DNA of 64,000 nucleotides from Microbacteriaceae bacterium MWH-Ta3. GTDB taxonomy: Bacteria; Actinomycetota; Actinomycetes; Actinomycetales; Microbacteriaceae. The stretch spans positions 372,001-436,000 of the forward strand of contig QBKD01000001.1 in the NCBI GenBank assembly GCA_003053925.1, read 5' to 3'. The notes beneath the pieces were generated by a model. It ran no database searches. It had not been told where the DNA came from and saw only the letters and a program-made list of their open reading frames with translations. The translations under genes were made by a program, and so were the position numbers. Each line of letters begins with the position of its first letter. Position 1 is the first letter of the stretch. Positions 16,789 through 24,477 of this stretch are shown in pieces.

Positions 16789-18105
16789 ATGACCGCGCCA
16801 ACCCTTCCCGGTATTGCCACCGACCGCGCCACCGCAGAATTACTTGACGCACACGACGCACTCGCGCACTTCAAGGACCGGTTCGTAATTACCGACCCGC
16901 AGATGTGCTACCTCGACGGCAACTCGTTGGGCCGCACACCCAAGGACACCATCACCGCTATTAACAGCTTCCTGACCGACGAATGGGCCACACAGCTTGT
17001 GGACGGCTGGGCGCACTGGATTGACGAGGCACAGGTGGCAGGCGATGCCGTGGCCGCCGCCGCACTGGGAACCGGCCCCGGCCAGACCCTCGTGTGCGAC
17101 ACCACCAGCACCAACCTCTTCCAGCTGCTGGGCGCCGCAATTGCCGCACGTCCTGGCCGCCGCACCATCGTGGTGGATTCATCGAACTTCCCCACCGACC
17201 GCTACATCGTGCAGGGTCTGGCCGAACAGCACGGACTGACCGTTGTCACTTTGAACAACGATGGCCAGGGCGGCCCGGGTGCCGTCGATGTGGCCAACGA
17301 CTGCGAACGCATCAGCGTCGAGGCCATCGAGCCCTACCTCACCGACGATGTCGCGGTTCTGACCCTGCAGTCCATTCACTACCGCAGCGGTTCGCGCCCC
17401 GACATCAAGGCCATCACCGATCTGGCGCGCTCGCGCGGGATTCTCGTGGTGTGGGACTGTGCGCACGCGGTGGGCAGCATCAACCTCGACTTCGATGCCA
17501 ACGGCGTAGACCTGGCCGTGGGTTGTACATATAAGTACGGCAACAGCGGCCCCGGCGCCCCCGCCTGGCTGTTCGTACGCAAGGAACTGCAGACCGAACT
17601 GCGCGTGCCGATTCAGGGGTGGTTCGCCCAGGACAACCAGTTCGCCATGGGGCCCTTCTTCGAGCCCGCCGACACCATTCGCCGCTTCCAGATCGCCTCG
17701 CCCAGCATCATTGGGCTGCGATCGGTCAAGGTGGCGTTCGACATGATCGCCGAGGCCGGCATCGATGCCATCGAGGCCAAGGCTGCCATGGGCACCGAAC
17801 TAATGATTCAACTGTTCGACGCGTGGCTTGCGCCTCTGGGGTTCTCGTTGGGAACCCCGCGCGACAACACGTGGCGAGGTGGGCACATCACCCTGCACCA
17901 CCCCGACGCAAAAAAGATTGCGGCAGCGATGCGCACCATCAGCAATGTGGTGCCCGACTTCCGCATGCCCGACGGCATCCGTGTAGCGATGTCGCCGTTG
18001 CCGACCTCGTACACCGAAGTCTGGGACGGGTTCGCCCGCCTGCGCGACTTGGTCCAGAGCGGCGCCTACCTCGCCATCAACGACAACGGAAGCCGCGTGA
18101 CCTAA
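16789..18105 (+). CDS. kynU: Kynureninase
   Basis: This 438-residue PLP enzyme cleaves L-kynurenine to anthranilate and alanine. The PLP lysine is in TYKYGNSGPG (Lys249) and the family block YLDGNSLGR is near the N-terminus. The ATG at 16789 is preferred over a GTG at 16756 because AGAGAGG sits about eight bases upstream. The tryptophan dioxygenase gene begins two bases after the stop, so the two form a tryptophan catabolic operon. No kynurenine formamidase is seen beside them. Confidence 0.93.
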   Translation: MTAPTLPGIATDRATAELLDAHDALAHFKDRFVITDPQMCYLDGNSLGRTPKDTITAINSFLTDEWATQLVDGWAHWIDEAQVAGDAVAAAALGTGPGQTLVCDTTSTNLFQLLGAAIAARPGRRTIVVDSSNFPTDRYIVQGLAEQHGLTVVTLNNDGQGGPGAVDVANDCERISVEAIEPYLTDDVAVLTLQSIHYRSGSRPDIKAITDLARSRGILVVWDCAHAVGSINLDFDANGVDLAVGCTYKYGNSGPGAPAWLFVRKELQTELRVPIQGWFAQDNQFAMGPFFEPADTIRRFQIASPSIIGLRSVKVAFDMIAEAGIDAIEAKAAMGTELMIQLFDAWLAPLGFSLGTPRDNTWRGGHITLHHPDAKKIAAAMRTISNVVPDFRMPDGIRVAMSPLPTSYTEVWDGFARLRDLVQSGAYLAINDNGSRVT

Positions 18106-18107
18106 AC

Positions 18108-18926
18108 ATGTCCAGCCCCGCACTGACCTATACCGAGTACCTGAAGATCGACGAACTTCTGGACCTCAACCACCCGCAATCCGACGAACACGACGAACCG
18201 CTGTTCATCGCCATTCACCAGGTGTATGAACTGTGGTTCAAGCAGGTTCTGCACGAAATGCAGGCCGTTCAGCGCACGCTCGAGGCCGGCGACACCTTCC
18301 GCTCGTTGGCAACTCTGGGCCGCATTCGCACCATCCTCAAGGTGTGCGTGGCGCAGCTGGACATCCTGGAAACCATGACCCCGCTGCAGTACAACACGTT
18401 CCGCGACCGCCTGACCTCGGGCAGCGGCTTCCAGTCGGCACAGTTCCGTGAACTCGAGGCCGTGCTGGGGCGCCGCGACCACGCCGGCGCGGGTGCCGCC
18501 GCCGGAACCGGAATGGGCATGAGCGAGCACCTCGTGGCGGGTTCGCCCGCACGTGCGCGTGTGGAATCGGCGATGGCCCGGCCATCACTGTGGGATTCCG
18601 CCCTGCGCTACCTCGTGACCCGCGGCCACGCCATGCCCGAATCGGTCATGACCCGCGATGTCAGCACCCCCTATGCCGGCGACGAGGCGGTGCAGGATGT
18701 CCTGCTGACAGTCCACCGCACCGACGCCGAGGCCGGCCTGATCTGCGAATCCCTCGTGGATATCGACGAGGGCCTGCAGGAATGGCGCTACCGCCACGTG
18801 AAGATGGTGGAGCGCACCATCGGCCGCAAGATGGGAACCGGCGGATCCTCGGGCGTGGGCTATCTGTCGTCCACCCTGTTCCACCCGGTTTTCCCCGATC
18901 TGTGGGCGATTCGTTCGCGGTTCTAG
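18108..18926 (+). CDS. kynA: Tryptophan 2,3-dioxygenase
   Basis: This 272-residue haem dioxygenase opens the indole ring of tryptophan to N-formylkynurenine. Family blocks are TYTEYLKIDELLDLN, FIAIHQVYELWFKQ, the haem-ligand region YRHVKMVERTIG and the C-terminal GTGGSSGVGYL. Length and motifs match the family throughout. It is downstream of kynU with a gap of only two bases. The hydrolysis step between the two enzymes has no dedicated gene nearby. One of the alpha/beta hydrolases upstream could in principle supply it, but nothing in their sequence shows this. Confidence 0.93.
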   Translation: MSSPALTYTEYLKIDELLDLNHPQSDEHDEPLFIAIHQVYELWFKQVLHEMQAVQRTLEAGDTFRSLATLGRIRTILKVCVAQLDILETMTPLQYNTFRDRLTSGSGFQSAQFRELEAVLGRRDHAGAGAAAGTGMGMSEHLVAGSPARARVESAMARPSLWDSALRYLVTRGHAMPESVMTRDVSTPYAGDEAVQDVLLTVHRTDAEAGLICESLVDIDEGLQEWRYRHVKMVERTIGRKMGTGGSSGVGYLSSTLFHPVFPDLWAIRSRF

Positions 18927-18933
18927 TCAGGGC

Positions 18934-18968
18934 TGCGCGCCTCGGACACATTTTCCCCGAGGCGCGCA
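18934..18968. terminator. Terminator-like hairpin after the kyn operon
   Basis: A perfect 12-bp inverted repeat (18934-18945 with 18957-18968) starts eight bases after the kynA stop. The loop contains TTTTCC but no T-tract follows. It separates the kyn operon from the tRNA gene. Confidence 0.55.
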
Positions 18969-18989
18969 CCTGATATTCTGAACACGTAA

Positions 18990-19065
18990 GGGCCTATGGC
19001 GCAGTTGGTAGCGCGCCTCGTTCGCAATGAGGAGGTCAGGGGTTCGAATCCCCTTAGGTCCACCA
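18990..19065 (+). tRNA. tRNA-Ala (anticodon CGC)
   Basis: A complete cloverleaf: acceptor GGGCCTA pairs with TAGGTCC (one G-U), the D and T arms are canonical (GGTTCGAATCC), and the anticodon loop carries CGC, which reads GCG alanine codons. The CCA end is encoded at 19063-19065. Confidence 0.95.
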
Positions 19066-19132
19066 CAAACTCTGTACACACAGCAGATTCAGTATTACCC
19101 CGAGTGGCAAATGCCTCGCTGCGCGATTGGGG

Positions 19133-19639
19133 CTACGCGGATGAATTCCTGCCTAAGGCAACTTTGCCGCCCGCCAGGACAATTGCGGCAATCAGGCCAA
19201 TGCCGGCAAGGGCAACTGCGGCTTTTCGTGTCTCCCCCGCTTGATGTGCCTCGTGCTCTCGACCGTCGTTCTGACTGTCAATTTCAACCATTGCGGTTTC
19301 CATGAGTTTTGCTGTCAGGAACGCCGCATGTTCCTCGCTGATATCGTCACGCTGCAATTGCGACGTGATGGCCTCACGAACGTCCGCAAGTGACTCGTGA
19401 ATTCGCTCGCTGCGCTTATCTTCGTTAGACATTGTTTCCGTGAACACGCGCTCGACTGCAGAAACCGCATCGAGGGCAAATTTCTGGAATCCCGGAATCT
19501 GATCAATTAACTTCATCCGGACTTCTTTCGCCATGTCCGGCATAGATGCGGCAAAAGCCAACATCTTGTCTTTCGATAATTCACGGAAAGAATTGATTCC
19601 GAGAGCGCTTCTGACTGCTTCCTCGTTGTCCAGCGTCAC
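19133..19639 (-). CDS. Hypothetical protein with a C-terminal membrane anchor
   Basis: This 168-residue protein is not recognised. Residues 1-130 are soluble and charged, with probable helical segments. Residues about 141-159 form one hydrophobic segment (VALAGIGLIAAIVLAGG), followed by a short polar tail. It would be a tail-anchored membrane protein with the bulk in the cytoplasm. The start is a GTG with GGAG upstream. It is downstream of the small-peptide gene on the same strand but behind a strong terminator, so it probably has its own promoter. A link to the neighbouring regulator is possible only by position. Confidence 0.65.
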   Translation of the reverse strand: MTLDNEEAVRSALGINSFRELSKDKMLAFAASMPDMAKEVRMKLIDQIPGFQKFALDAVSAVERVFTETMSNEDKRSERIHESLADVREAITSQLQRDDISEEHAAFLTAKLMETAMVEIDSQNDGREHEAHQAGETRKAAVALAGIGLIAAIVLAGGKVALGRNSSA

Positions 19640-19754
19640 GCGAATCTCCGTTTCCTCCGGTGCGTTTTATCACTCCCCAGACTATCGACGTAGGAGCCTG
19701 TAGGCGAATAAATCCCATCACATGCATTGGCGCATTGACCTCGCACGGCAAACG

Positions 19755-19788
19755 AGAGGGGCGGCCCACCGAAGTGCGCCGCCCCTCT
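19755..19788 (-). terminator. Terminator of the small-peptide gene
   Basis: A perfect 11-bp inverted repeat (19755-19765 with 19778-19788) lies 12 bases after the stop of the 38-residue peptide gene, with a short T-containing stretch after it. It marks the peptide gene as its own transcript of roughly 200 nt. Confidence 0.65.
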
Positions 19789-19799
19789 GACTGCTCGAA

Positions 19800-19916
19800 C
19801 TAGCGAGGCAGGCAGCACCCGAAGGGGGTGATGGTCACGGTGTCGGCCGATGCGGCGGTGACGCCGGTTGCAGCAAGGGTGACGGTCAACAGAGTGACGG
19901 CAATGATCTTCTTCAT
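19800..19916 (-). CDS. Small secreted peptide precursor (38 aa)
   Basis: This 38-codon gene has a good ribosome binding site (AAAGGA, seven bases before the ATG). The product begins with MKK, has a hydrophobic core to about residue 16, and an ASA signal-peptidase site at residues 22-24. The predicted mature peptide is 14 residues, DTVTITPFGCCLPR, with adjacent cysteines. The promoter has a perfect TTGACA -35 and GATGCT 17 bases downstream, and the gene ends in a strong hairpin. It is divergent from the XRE/TPR regulator gene. Gene size, export signal and position match signalling-peptide genes such as papR or phr of Firmicutes. That role, and whether the mature form is the whole tail, is inference. 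Confidence 0.72.
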   Translation of the reverse strand: MKKIIAVTLLTVTLAATGVTAASADTVTITPFGCCLPR

Positions 19917-19965
19917 GAGGGGTCCTTTCGTTAGGCCAGGGTGGCCGATTCTGAGCATCTAGCAG

Positions 19966-19983
19966 TTTGTCAAATTTGTCAAA
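19966..19983. promoter_or_regulatory. Tandem TTTGTCAAA repeat shared by divergent promoters
   Basis: Two adjacent copies of TTTGTCAAA (19966-19974 and 19975-19983), each a near-palindrome, lie between the peptide gene and the XRE/TPR gene. Read leftward they supply TTGACA for the peptide promoter. Read rightward the first supplies TTGTCA, 18 bases before the TATTCT of the regulator. They are the obvious candidate operator for the XRE protein. Confidence 0.55.
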
Positions 19984-20002
19984 CGGCGCATATTCTGGAG
20001 CC

Positions 20003-21292
20003 ATGTCGAGCACCACGCCCCACATTGGGGCGGAACTGAAATCCGAACGGCTGAGGCGGGGCCTCACCCTCGACGACGTGGCGCACAGCATCTGTTCGTA
20101 CAGCTATTTGAGCCTGGTTGAATCGGGCAAGCGCAACCCCAGCCCACGCATCGAAACCGCGCTACGCGCCCGACTGGGCCTGCCCACCACGGAATCGCCC
20201 GGGCTGTACATCACCAATGTGGACTACCAGATGGCGTTCATTGCGTACCGCCGCAACGAGATTCCCCAGTGGCAAGAATTCCTGGGCCGCCTGCCCGAGG
20301 ATTCGAACGAGACGCTTCACCTGCTGGCATTGGCCGATGAACACGAAGGCAACCTGGATCGTGCGGTGGCGTTGTACCTAGAGGTGCTGGAATCGACACC
20401 GGCCCCCATCGAATTCCATGTACGCGTGGCGATTGGCGCGATTCGTGCGCTGTGCGGCCGCACCGAATACCTGCGGGCCGTGACCATTTTCGACGACATC
20501 GTGGACCGCTATTCCGAGGTTTTGCACCACTTCCCCTCGATGCACATTGAACTGTGGGCCATGATGGCCAACGTCTTTGCCGAAACAAACCAGCTGTCAC
20601 GCGCCACCGCCGCGCTGCACACCCTGGCGGGTTTGAAGCCCGCCGATGCCGAAGACACCTTGAACAAACACTGGGGCGCGGCCGATGCATATCGCACGGT
20701 GGGCGACTGGGCGCAGGCCGAGCACCACACCACCGAAATGCTGCGGCTTGTGGACCGCCGCACGCATCCACACAAGTGGGCGGCCAACACCACCAACCTC
20801 GTGACCATCGCGCTGAACCGTGGCACGCGCGAATACGCCGCAATGATCGTCCAGCAATACGAGGCACTGCACACGCTTCACGAACTGCACAGTGCACACG
20901 AGGAACGCCAGGCCCGCCTGAACCTGGCCCTGCTGTACGCGCTGGCGCAAGACCCCACCAGCGCCCAAGCCGAACTCTTCGGCATCACCGAACACATTGC
21001 CCGGCACCCCGGAATTGAATCGGGCGACATGCACGTGGAACTGGCGCGCGTGTATCTGGCCCTGAACGACACGGCATCGGCCCTGGATGCCCTCACGCGC
21101 GCCACCCAGATGCTGGATGATTCCCCGCACACGCGCACCTCAGCCATCGCCTGGCGCACCATGGCCGACCTCTACGAACGCGCGGGCGATACGGTGGCCG
21201 CGGCCTCGTGCCTGAAGCAGGCACTGGACCGGCTGGGAATTCATTCCACGCTGGAAGTTGTGCCGCTGGTTTTCGACCCCTCGATGCCCTAA
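20003..21292 (+). CDS. XRE-family HTH / tetratricopeptide-repeat regulator
   Basis: This 429-residue protein has an N-terminal XRE/Cro helix-turn-helix (about residues 8-65; blocks ELKSERLRRGLTLDDVA and YLSLVESGKRNPSPRIE). About 350 residues of TPR-like helical repeats follow, recognisable in LADEHEGNLDRAVALYLEVLE and ELARVYLALNDTASALDAL. HTH plus C-terminal TPR is the layout of peptide-binding RRNPP regulators (PlcR, Rgg, NprR, AimR). The ATG at 20003 is preferred because TATTCT lies exactly six bases upstream and the HTH begins at once. A divergent secreted-peptide gene lies 86 bp away, and a TPR paralogue follows after three bases. It could instead sense another ligand or protein. Confidence 0.85.
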   Translation: MSSTTPHIGAELKSERLRRGLTLDDVAHSICSYSYLSLVESGKRNPSPRIETALRARLGLPTTESPGLYITNVDYQMAFIAYRRNEIPQWQEFLGRLPEDSNETLHLLALADEHEGNLDRAVALYLEVLESTPAPIEFHVRVAIGAIRALCGRTEYLRAVTIFDDIVDRYSEVLHHFPSMHIELWAMMANVFAETNQLSRATAALHTLAGLKPADAEDTLNKHWGAADAYRTVGDWAQAEHHTTEMLRLVDRRTHPHKWAANTTNLVTIALNRGTREYAAMIVQQYEALHTLHELHSAHEERQARLNLALLYALAQDPTSAQAELFGITEHIARHPGIESGDMHVELARVYLALNDTASALDALTRATQMLDDSPHTRTSAIAWRTMADLYERAGDTVAAASCLKQALDRLGIHSTLEVVPLVFDPSMP

Positions 21293-21295
21293 GCC

Positions 21296-22384
21296 ATGGA
21301 CTCTGGGAACGACCTGCACATCACCGATTCGGTGGTGAACGAAGCTCTTGCGGCCGTGCGCCGCAACGACCTGGTGGCGGCCCACACCCACATGTTGGGC
21401 CTGCACCCCGATTCCACCGAGCGCCAGTTCATCGGCGCCCTGCTGGACGAAATTGGCGGCAACATCGCCAAGGCCCTGGCCATTTATCAGGCGTTGCTGG
21501 ACGAACCCGTGTCCCCCGCCGAACTGCACATTCGAATCGCATTGTCGGTGATTCGCCTGCACAACGCCCATTCCGATTACGAATCCAGCATCCGAGTCGC
21601 AACCGACACCCTGCGCGTACACGCCGCCGCGCTGCGCCAGTTGCCCGCCCCGTTTGTGGAATTTCACGCCATGCTGGCGTGTGCCTATGCCGAAACCGGG
21701 CACGACACGTTGGCGCGCGCCTCGATTGACGATCTGGATTCCGCGGAAGGCCTGGAACCCGCCGAGCTGATTCACGCGCAATGGGGGTGCGCCGATGCCG
21801 CCTTTGCTCTGGGCGATCTGCCCCGCGCGCAGCACCACGCCGAACGCGCCCGCGACGCCGCACACGCCACCGGATCGCCCCACGCGTGGGCGGCCACCGA
21901 AACATTTGTAAACCGTATTCGCCTGCAACGCGGTGATACGCGTTATCGCGAAATGGCCCCCGGCCAAGCTCGGGCTGTGGCAGCATTCGAGGATCGCCCC
22001 GCCGTGCAACCCGCCATTGAGGCCCACTGTGTGCTGGCGCTGTTGCATGCCCTTTCTGAACAACCAGTTGCGGCCTTCACCGAAATATCGGTGGCCAACG
22101 CCCTGATTCAGGCACACCCCGATGCCGAGACCGCTCCTTTGCACATCGATTTGGCGCGTGCATATCTGGCACTGTCGGACAACGAATCGGCGTTGGATTC
22201 GTTGCTGCGGGCCGGTGCGCTGTTGAACGACTTCGCAGCCACCCGATCCACGGCGAAGGTGTGGCGCGATATGGGCGAACTGCACGAGCGCCTGGGGGAC
22301 ATGGTGGCGGCCAACGCCTGTTACAAGGCAGCGCTGGATAACGCGGGAATCACCGCGCTGCTGTCGAGCATTCCCGAACGGTAG
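21296..22384 (+). CDS. TPR protein, paralogue of the upstream regulator without HTH
   Basis: This 362-residue protein consists of TPR-like helical repeats and has no DNA-binding domain. Its C-terminal third clearly resembles the upstream regulator: HIDLARAYLALSDNESALDS here against HVELARVYLALNDTASALDA there. It starts three bases after the regulator stop, so the two are coexpressed. In known peptide-sensing families, TPR proteins lacking an HTH (Rap proteins) act on partner proteins. A comparable role as peptide receptor, titrating partner or heterodimer subunit is inference. Confidence 0.8.
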   Translation: MDSGNDLHITDSVVNEALAAVRRNDLVAAHTHMLGLHPDSTERQFIGALLDEIGGNIAKALAIYQALLDEPVSPAELHIRIALSVIRLHNAHSDYESSIRVATDTLRVHAAALRQLPAPFVEFHAMLACAYAETGHDTLARASIDDLDSAEGLEPAELIHAQWGCADAAFALGDLPRAQHHAERARDAAHATGSPHAWAATETFVNRIRLQRGDTRYREMAPGQARAVAAFEDRPAVQPAIEAHCVLALLHALSEQPVAAFTEISVANALIQAHPDAETAPLHIDLARAYLALSDNESALDSLLRAGALLNDFAATRSTAKVWRDMGELHERLGDMVAANACYKAALDNAGITALLSSIPER

Positions 22385-22416
22385 CGGCGGGAATCGCGTT
22401 GACGATTGTCGGCAGA

Positions 22417-22875
22417 CTAGCTGACGTGGCGGCGGTCGATGTCGACCACCTTCTGCACGCGGCGCGCATACTTGGGTTCGTCGGCGCCCAGCCAGTCGGT
22501 GGTCATCCAGACCCGCACAATGTCGAGGGCCAGGGCCGAACCAATAATCTTGCCGCCCAGGCACAGCACGTTGGTGTCGGAATGCGATCGGGCCAGTTCG
22601 GCGCAGAAGGAATCCTGGCAGACGGCGGCAAACACACCGGGAACCTTGTTCGCAATCATCGCGCTGCCGTAGCCCACGCCATCCACGAAGATTCCGCGGT
22701 CTACCTCGCCCGCCGATACCGCCAGCGCGGCCGGATACACGTAATCGGGCAGATCCGCGGCATCGTCGGTATCGGTTCCGAAATCCACCACCTCGTGGCC
22801 CGCCGCCACCAGCTGGGCGGCGATATCCAATTTCAGCGATCGACCGGCGTGGTCGCTGGCCAGTGCAATGCGCAT
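22417..22875 (-). CDS. RpiB/LacAB family sugar-phosphate isomerase-like protein
   Basis: This 152-residue protein has the RpiB/LacAB fold: N-terminal RIALASDHAG (Asp8, His9) and the phosphate-loop block GVGYGSAMIANK. RpiB interconverts ribose 5-phosphate and ribulose 5-phosphate. The catalytic base is unusual. The position of Escherichia coli Cys66 is Asp65, and the position of the mycobacterial Glu75 base is Ser71. Isomerase activity or substrate may therefore differ, so no gene symbol is given. It is convergent with the TPR pair. Confidence 0.8.
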   Translation of the reverse strand: MRIALASDHAGRSLKLDIAAQLVAAGHEVVDFGTDTDDAADLPDYVYPAALAVSAGEVDRGIFVDGVGYGSAMIANKVPGVFAAVCQDSFCAELARSHSDTNVLCLGGKIIGSALALDIVRVWMTTDWLGADEPKYARRVQKVVDIDRRHVS

Positions 22876-22899
22876 GGGAGTCCTTTGGTGTGGTGGCGG

Positions 22900-23730
22900 T
22901 TACGACGAACGACGTGCGCGCAGCGCGGCGGCGATATCCAGCACGGCCACGCCCTCGGTGATCGCGGTGTTTTCACTCACCATGCCCATTGCCGCGAATC
23001 GAGGATCAACCGCAGCCACAGCGGGGCGCACCTGTTCCGCGGCCTCTGCCGCCGCCTGGGCTGCCGCCTGTTGCGCCGCGACACGGGCCGCACGGGCCTT
23101 CGCCGCGATCTCGGCCTCGGTTTCGGGGGTGATTACAATTCCGGCACCCGCGGGCTGGCGCTCGGCGGCTGATCGAACAGCCGGCATGCGGTTGGGCGTC
23201 CAGCGCCCGGTTTCTTCTGCAAACGTTGCCCAATCGGAACCTCGGCGGGCAATCGGTGCGGATTCCAGGTGTTGGGTTCGATTTAGCGCCACTAGGCCGG
23301 TTGCGGCAACGGCGAGGAATGCGGCAGCCGCGGCCACCGCAACCCATAGTCCGGTCACTGCCGAAGCGACACCGGCGATAACAGATGCCAGGCCCAGCAC
23401 GGTGCACATTAACTTGGTGCGCCGACGACGCTCGGCAATGGCCACGTCGTAGCCTCGCACCTCGCTACGGACACGCCACTCGCGTTCACGTTCGATACGC
23501 TGCAACTCGCGTTGGCGGGCGCGCACCTCGCGGGCGGTGACATCGGCGATCACCTCGGGCGGCGTCTCCATGGTTTGTGACAGCACGCGCATGGTCTGAG
23601 CCAGACGCGTGGCGTTGCGTTCGGTGGCCTCGTATTCGCGCTTGCGGCGAATCGAGGGAATGAAGTAGACGAACCACAGGATGCCGGCAAGAACGAAGGT
23701 AATCGTCGTTCCCATTCCGCCCATGTTCAT
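22900..23730 (-). CDS. Membrane protein with coiled-coil region, unknown function
   Basis: This 276-residue protein is not recognised. It has an N-terminal membrane segment (about residues 7-25), a charged helical region rich in Arg/Glu (about 30-105, probably coiled-coil), two adjacent hydrophobic segments (about 107-148) and an Ala/Glu-rich tail. It probably sits in the membrane with its charged parts in the cytoplasm. It is the third gene after galU and the GNAT gene on the same strand. Similar proteins in this arrangement are common in related actinobacteria as far as I recall, but have no assigned role. Confidence 0.72.
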   Translation of the reverse strand: MNMGGMGTTITFVLAGILWFVYFIPSIRRKREYEATERNATRLAQTMRVLSQTMETPPEVIADVTAREVRARQRELQRIEREREWRVRSEVRGYDVAIAERRRRTKLMCTVLGLASVIAGVASAVTGLWVAVAAAAAFLAVAATGLVALNRTQHLESAPIARRGSDWATFAEETGRWTPNRMPAVRSAAERQPAGAGIVITPETEAEIAAKARAARVAAQQAAAQAAAEAAEQVRPAVAAVDPRFAAMGMVSENTAITEGVAVLDIAAALRARRSS

Positions 23731-23829
23731 AATTAGTACGGTAACTGGCGCGCGCTTAACCGTTCGTTAACTGGCGCGGTGTGTCGTTATTCGCGGGCCA
23801 GAACGGCGGACTCGGCCTCGATTGCAGGA

Positions 23830-24477
23830 TTAGTTGAGGCGCAGCGGAGTGCGTGCGGCAACGCGATCCACCTCGGGAATATCGGCGTTGCGTTCGTTCA
23901 CACGGCCCCGCAGAAACTTATTCAGCACGCCACTGACCGACTCGTCGTAGGTGACCGCAAAGGTGAAGTGGTCGCGCCAGTCGCCATCAATGTGGATGTA
24001 ACGGCGGCGCAGGCCCTCGTATCGGAACCCCAGCTTTTGAACGACGCGCAGCGATGCCGCGTTCTCGGGCCGAATCGCGATTTCCACACGATGCAACGAG
24101 CCGCTGGTGAAACTCCAATCGGTCAGCATGGCCACGGCCGTGGGGGCAATCCCCCGGCCCGCAACATCCTGCGACACCCAGTAGCCAATGGCACCCGATG
24201 CCAGCGATCCGTAAGACATACCCGACAGTGTGATCTGTCCCACCAGCACGCTATCCACCACAATCACGCAGGGCACCACTTGGTTGTCACGCGCCATGGA
24301 CCGCAGCGTGCGAATGACATCGCGGGTACGCGGCAAACCGCTGGTGCCGGGCAGAGTGGCTTCCCACTTCTGCAGCCACGCGCGGTTATCGCGCAGTAGG
24401 CGGTCCAGTTGTGCCGCATCGCTCAGGCGCACGGTGCGCACCACAATGTCACCGTACTCGAGGTGAACGCCCAGCAT
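23830..24477 (-). CDS. GNAT family N-acetyltransferase (RimJ/RimL-like)
   Basis: This 215-residue acetyltransferase resembles the RimJ/RimL group that acetylates protein N-termini. It shows the start block VVRTVRLSDAAQLDRLLRDN, the acetyl-CoA region GYWVSQDVAGRGIAPTAVAML and the terminal NAASLRVVQKLGFRYEGLRRRY. The ATG at 24477 overlaps the galU stop by one base (TAATG), so the genes are translationally coupled. The target protein is unknown. Confidence 0.87.
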   Translation of the reverse strand: MLGVHLEYGDIVVRTVRLSDAAQLDRLLRDNRAWLQKWEATLPGTSGLPRTRDVIRTLRSMARDNQVVPCVIVVDSVLVGQITLSGMSYGSLASGAIGYWVSQDVAGRGIAPTAVAMLTDWSFTSGSLHRVEIAIRPENAASLRVVQKLGFRYEGLRRRYIHIDGDWRDHFTFAVTYDESVSGVLNKFLRGRVNERNADIPEVDRVAARTPLRLN

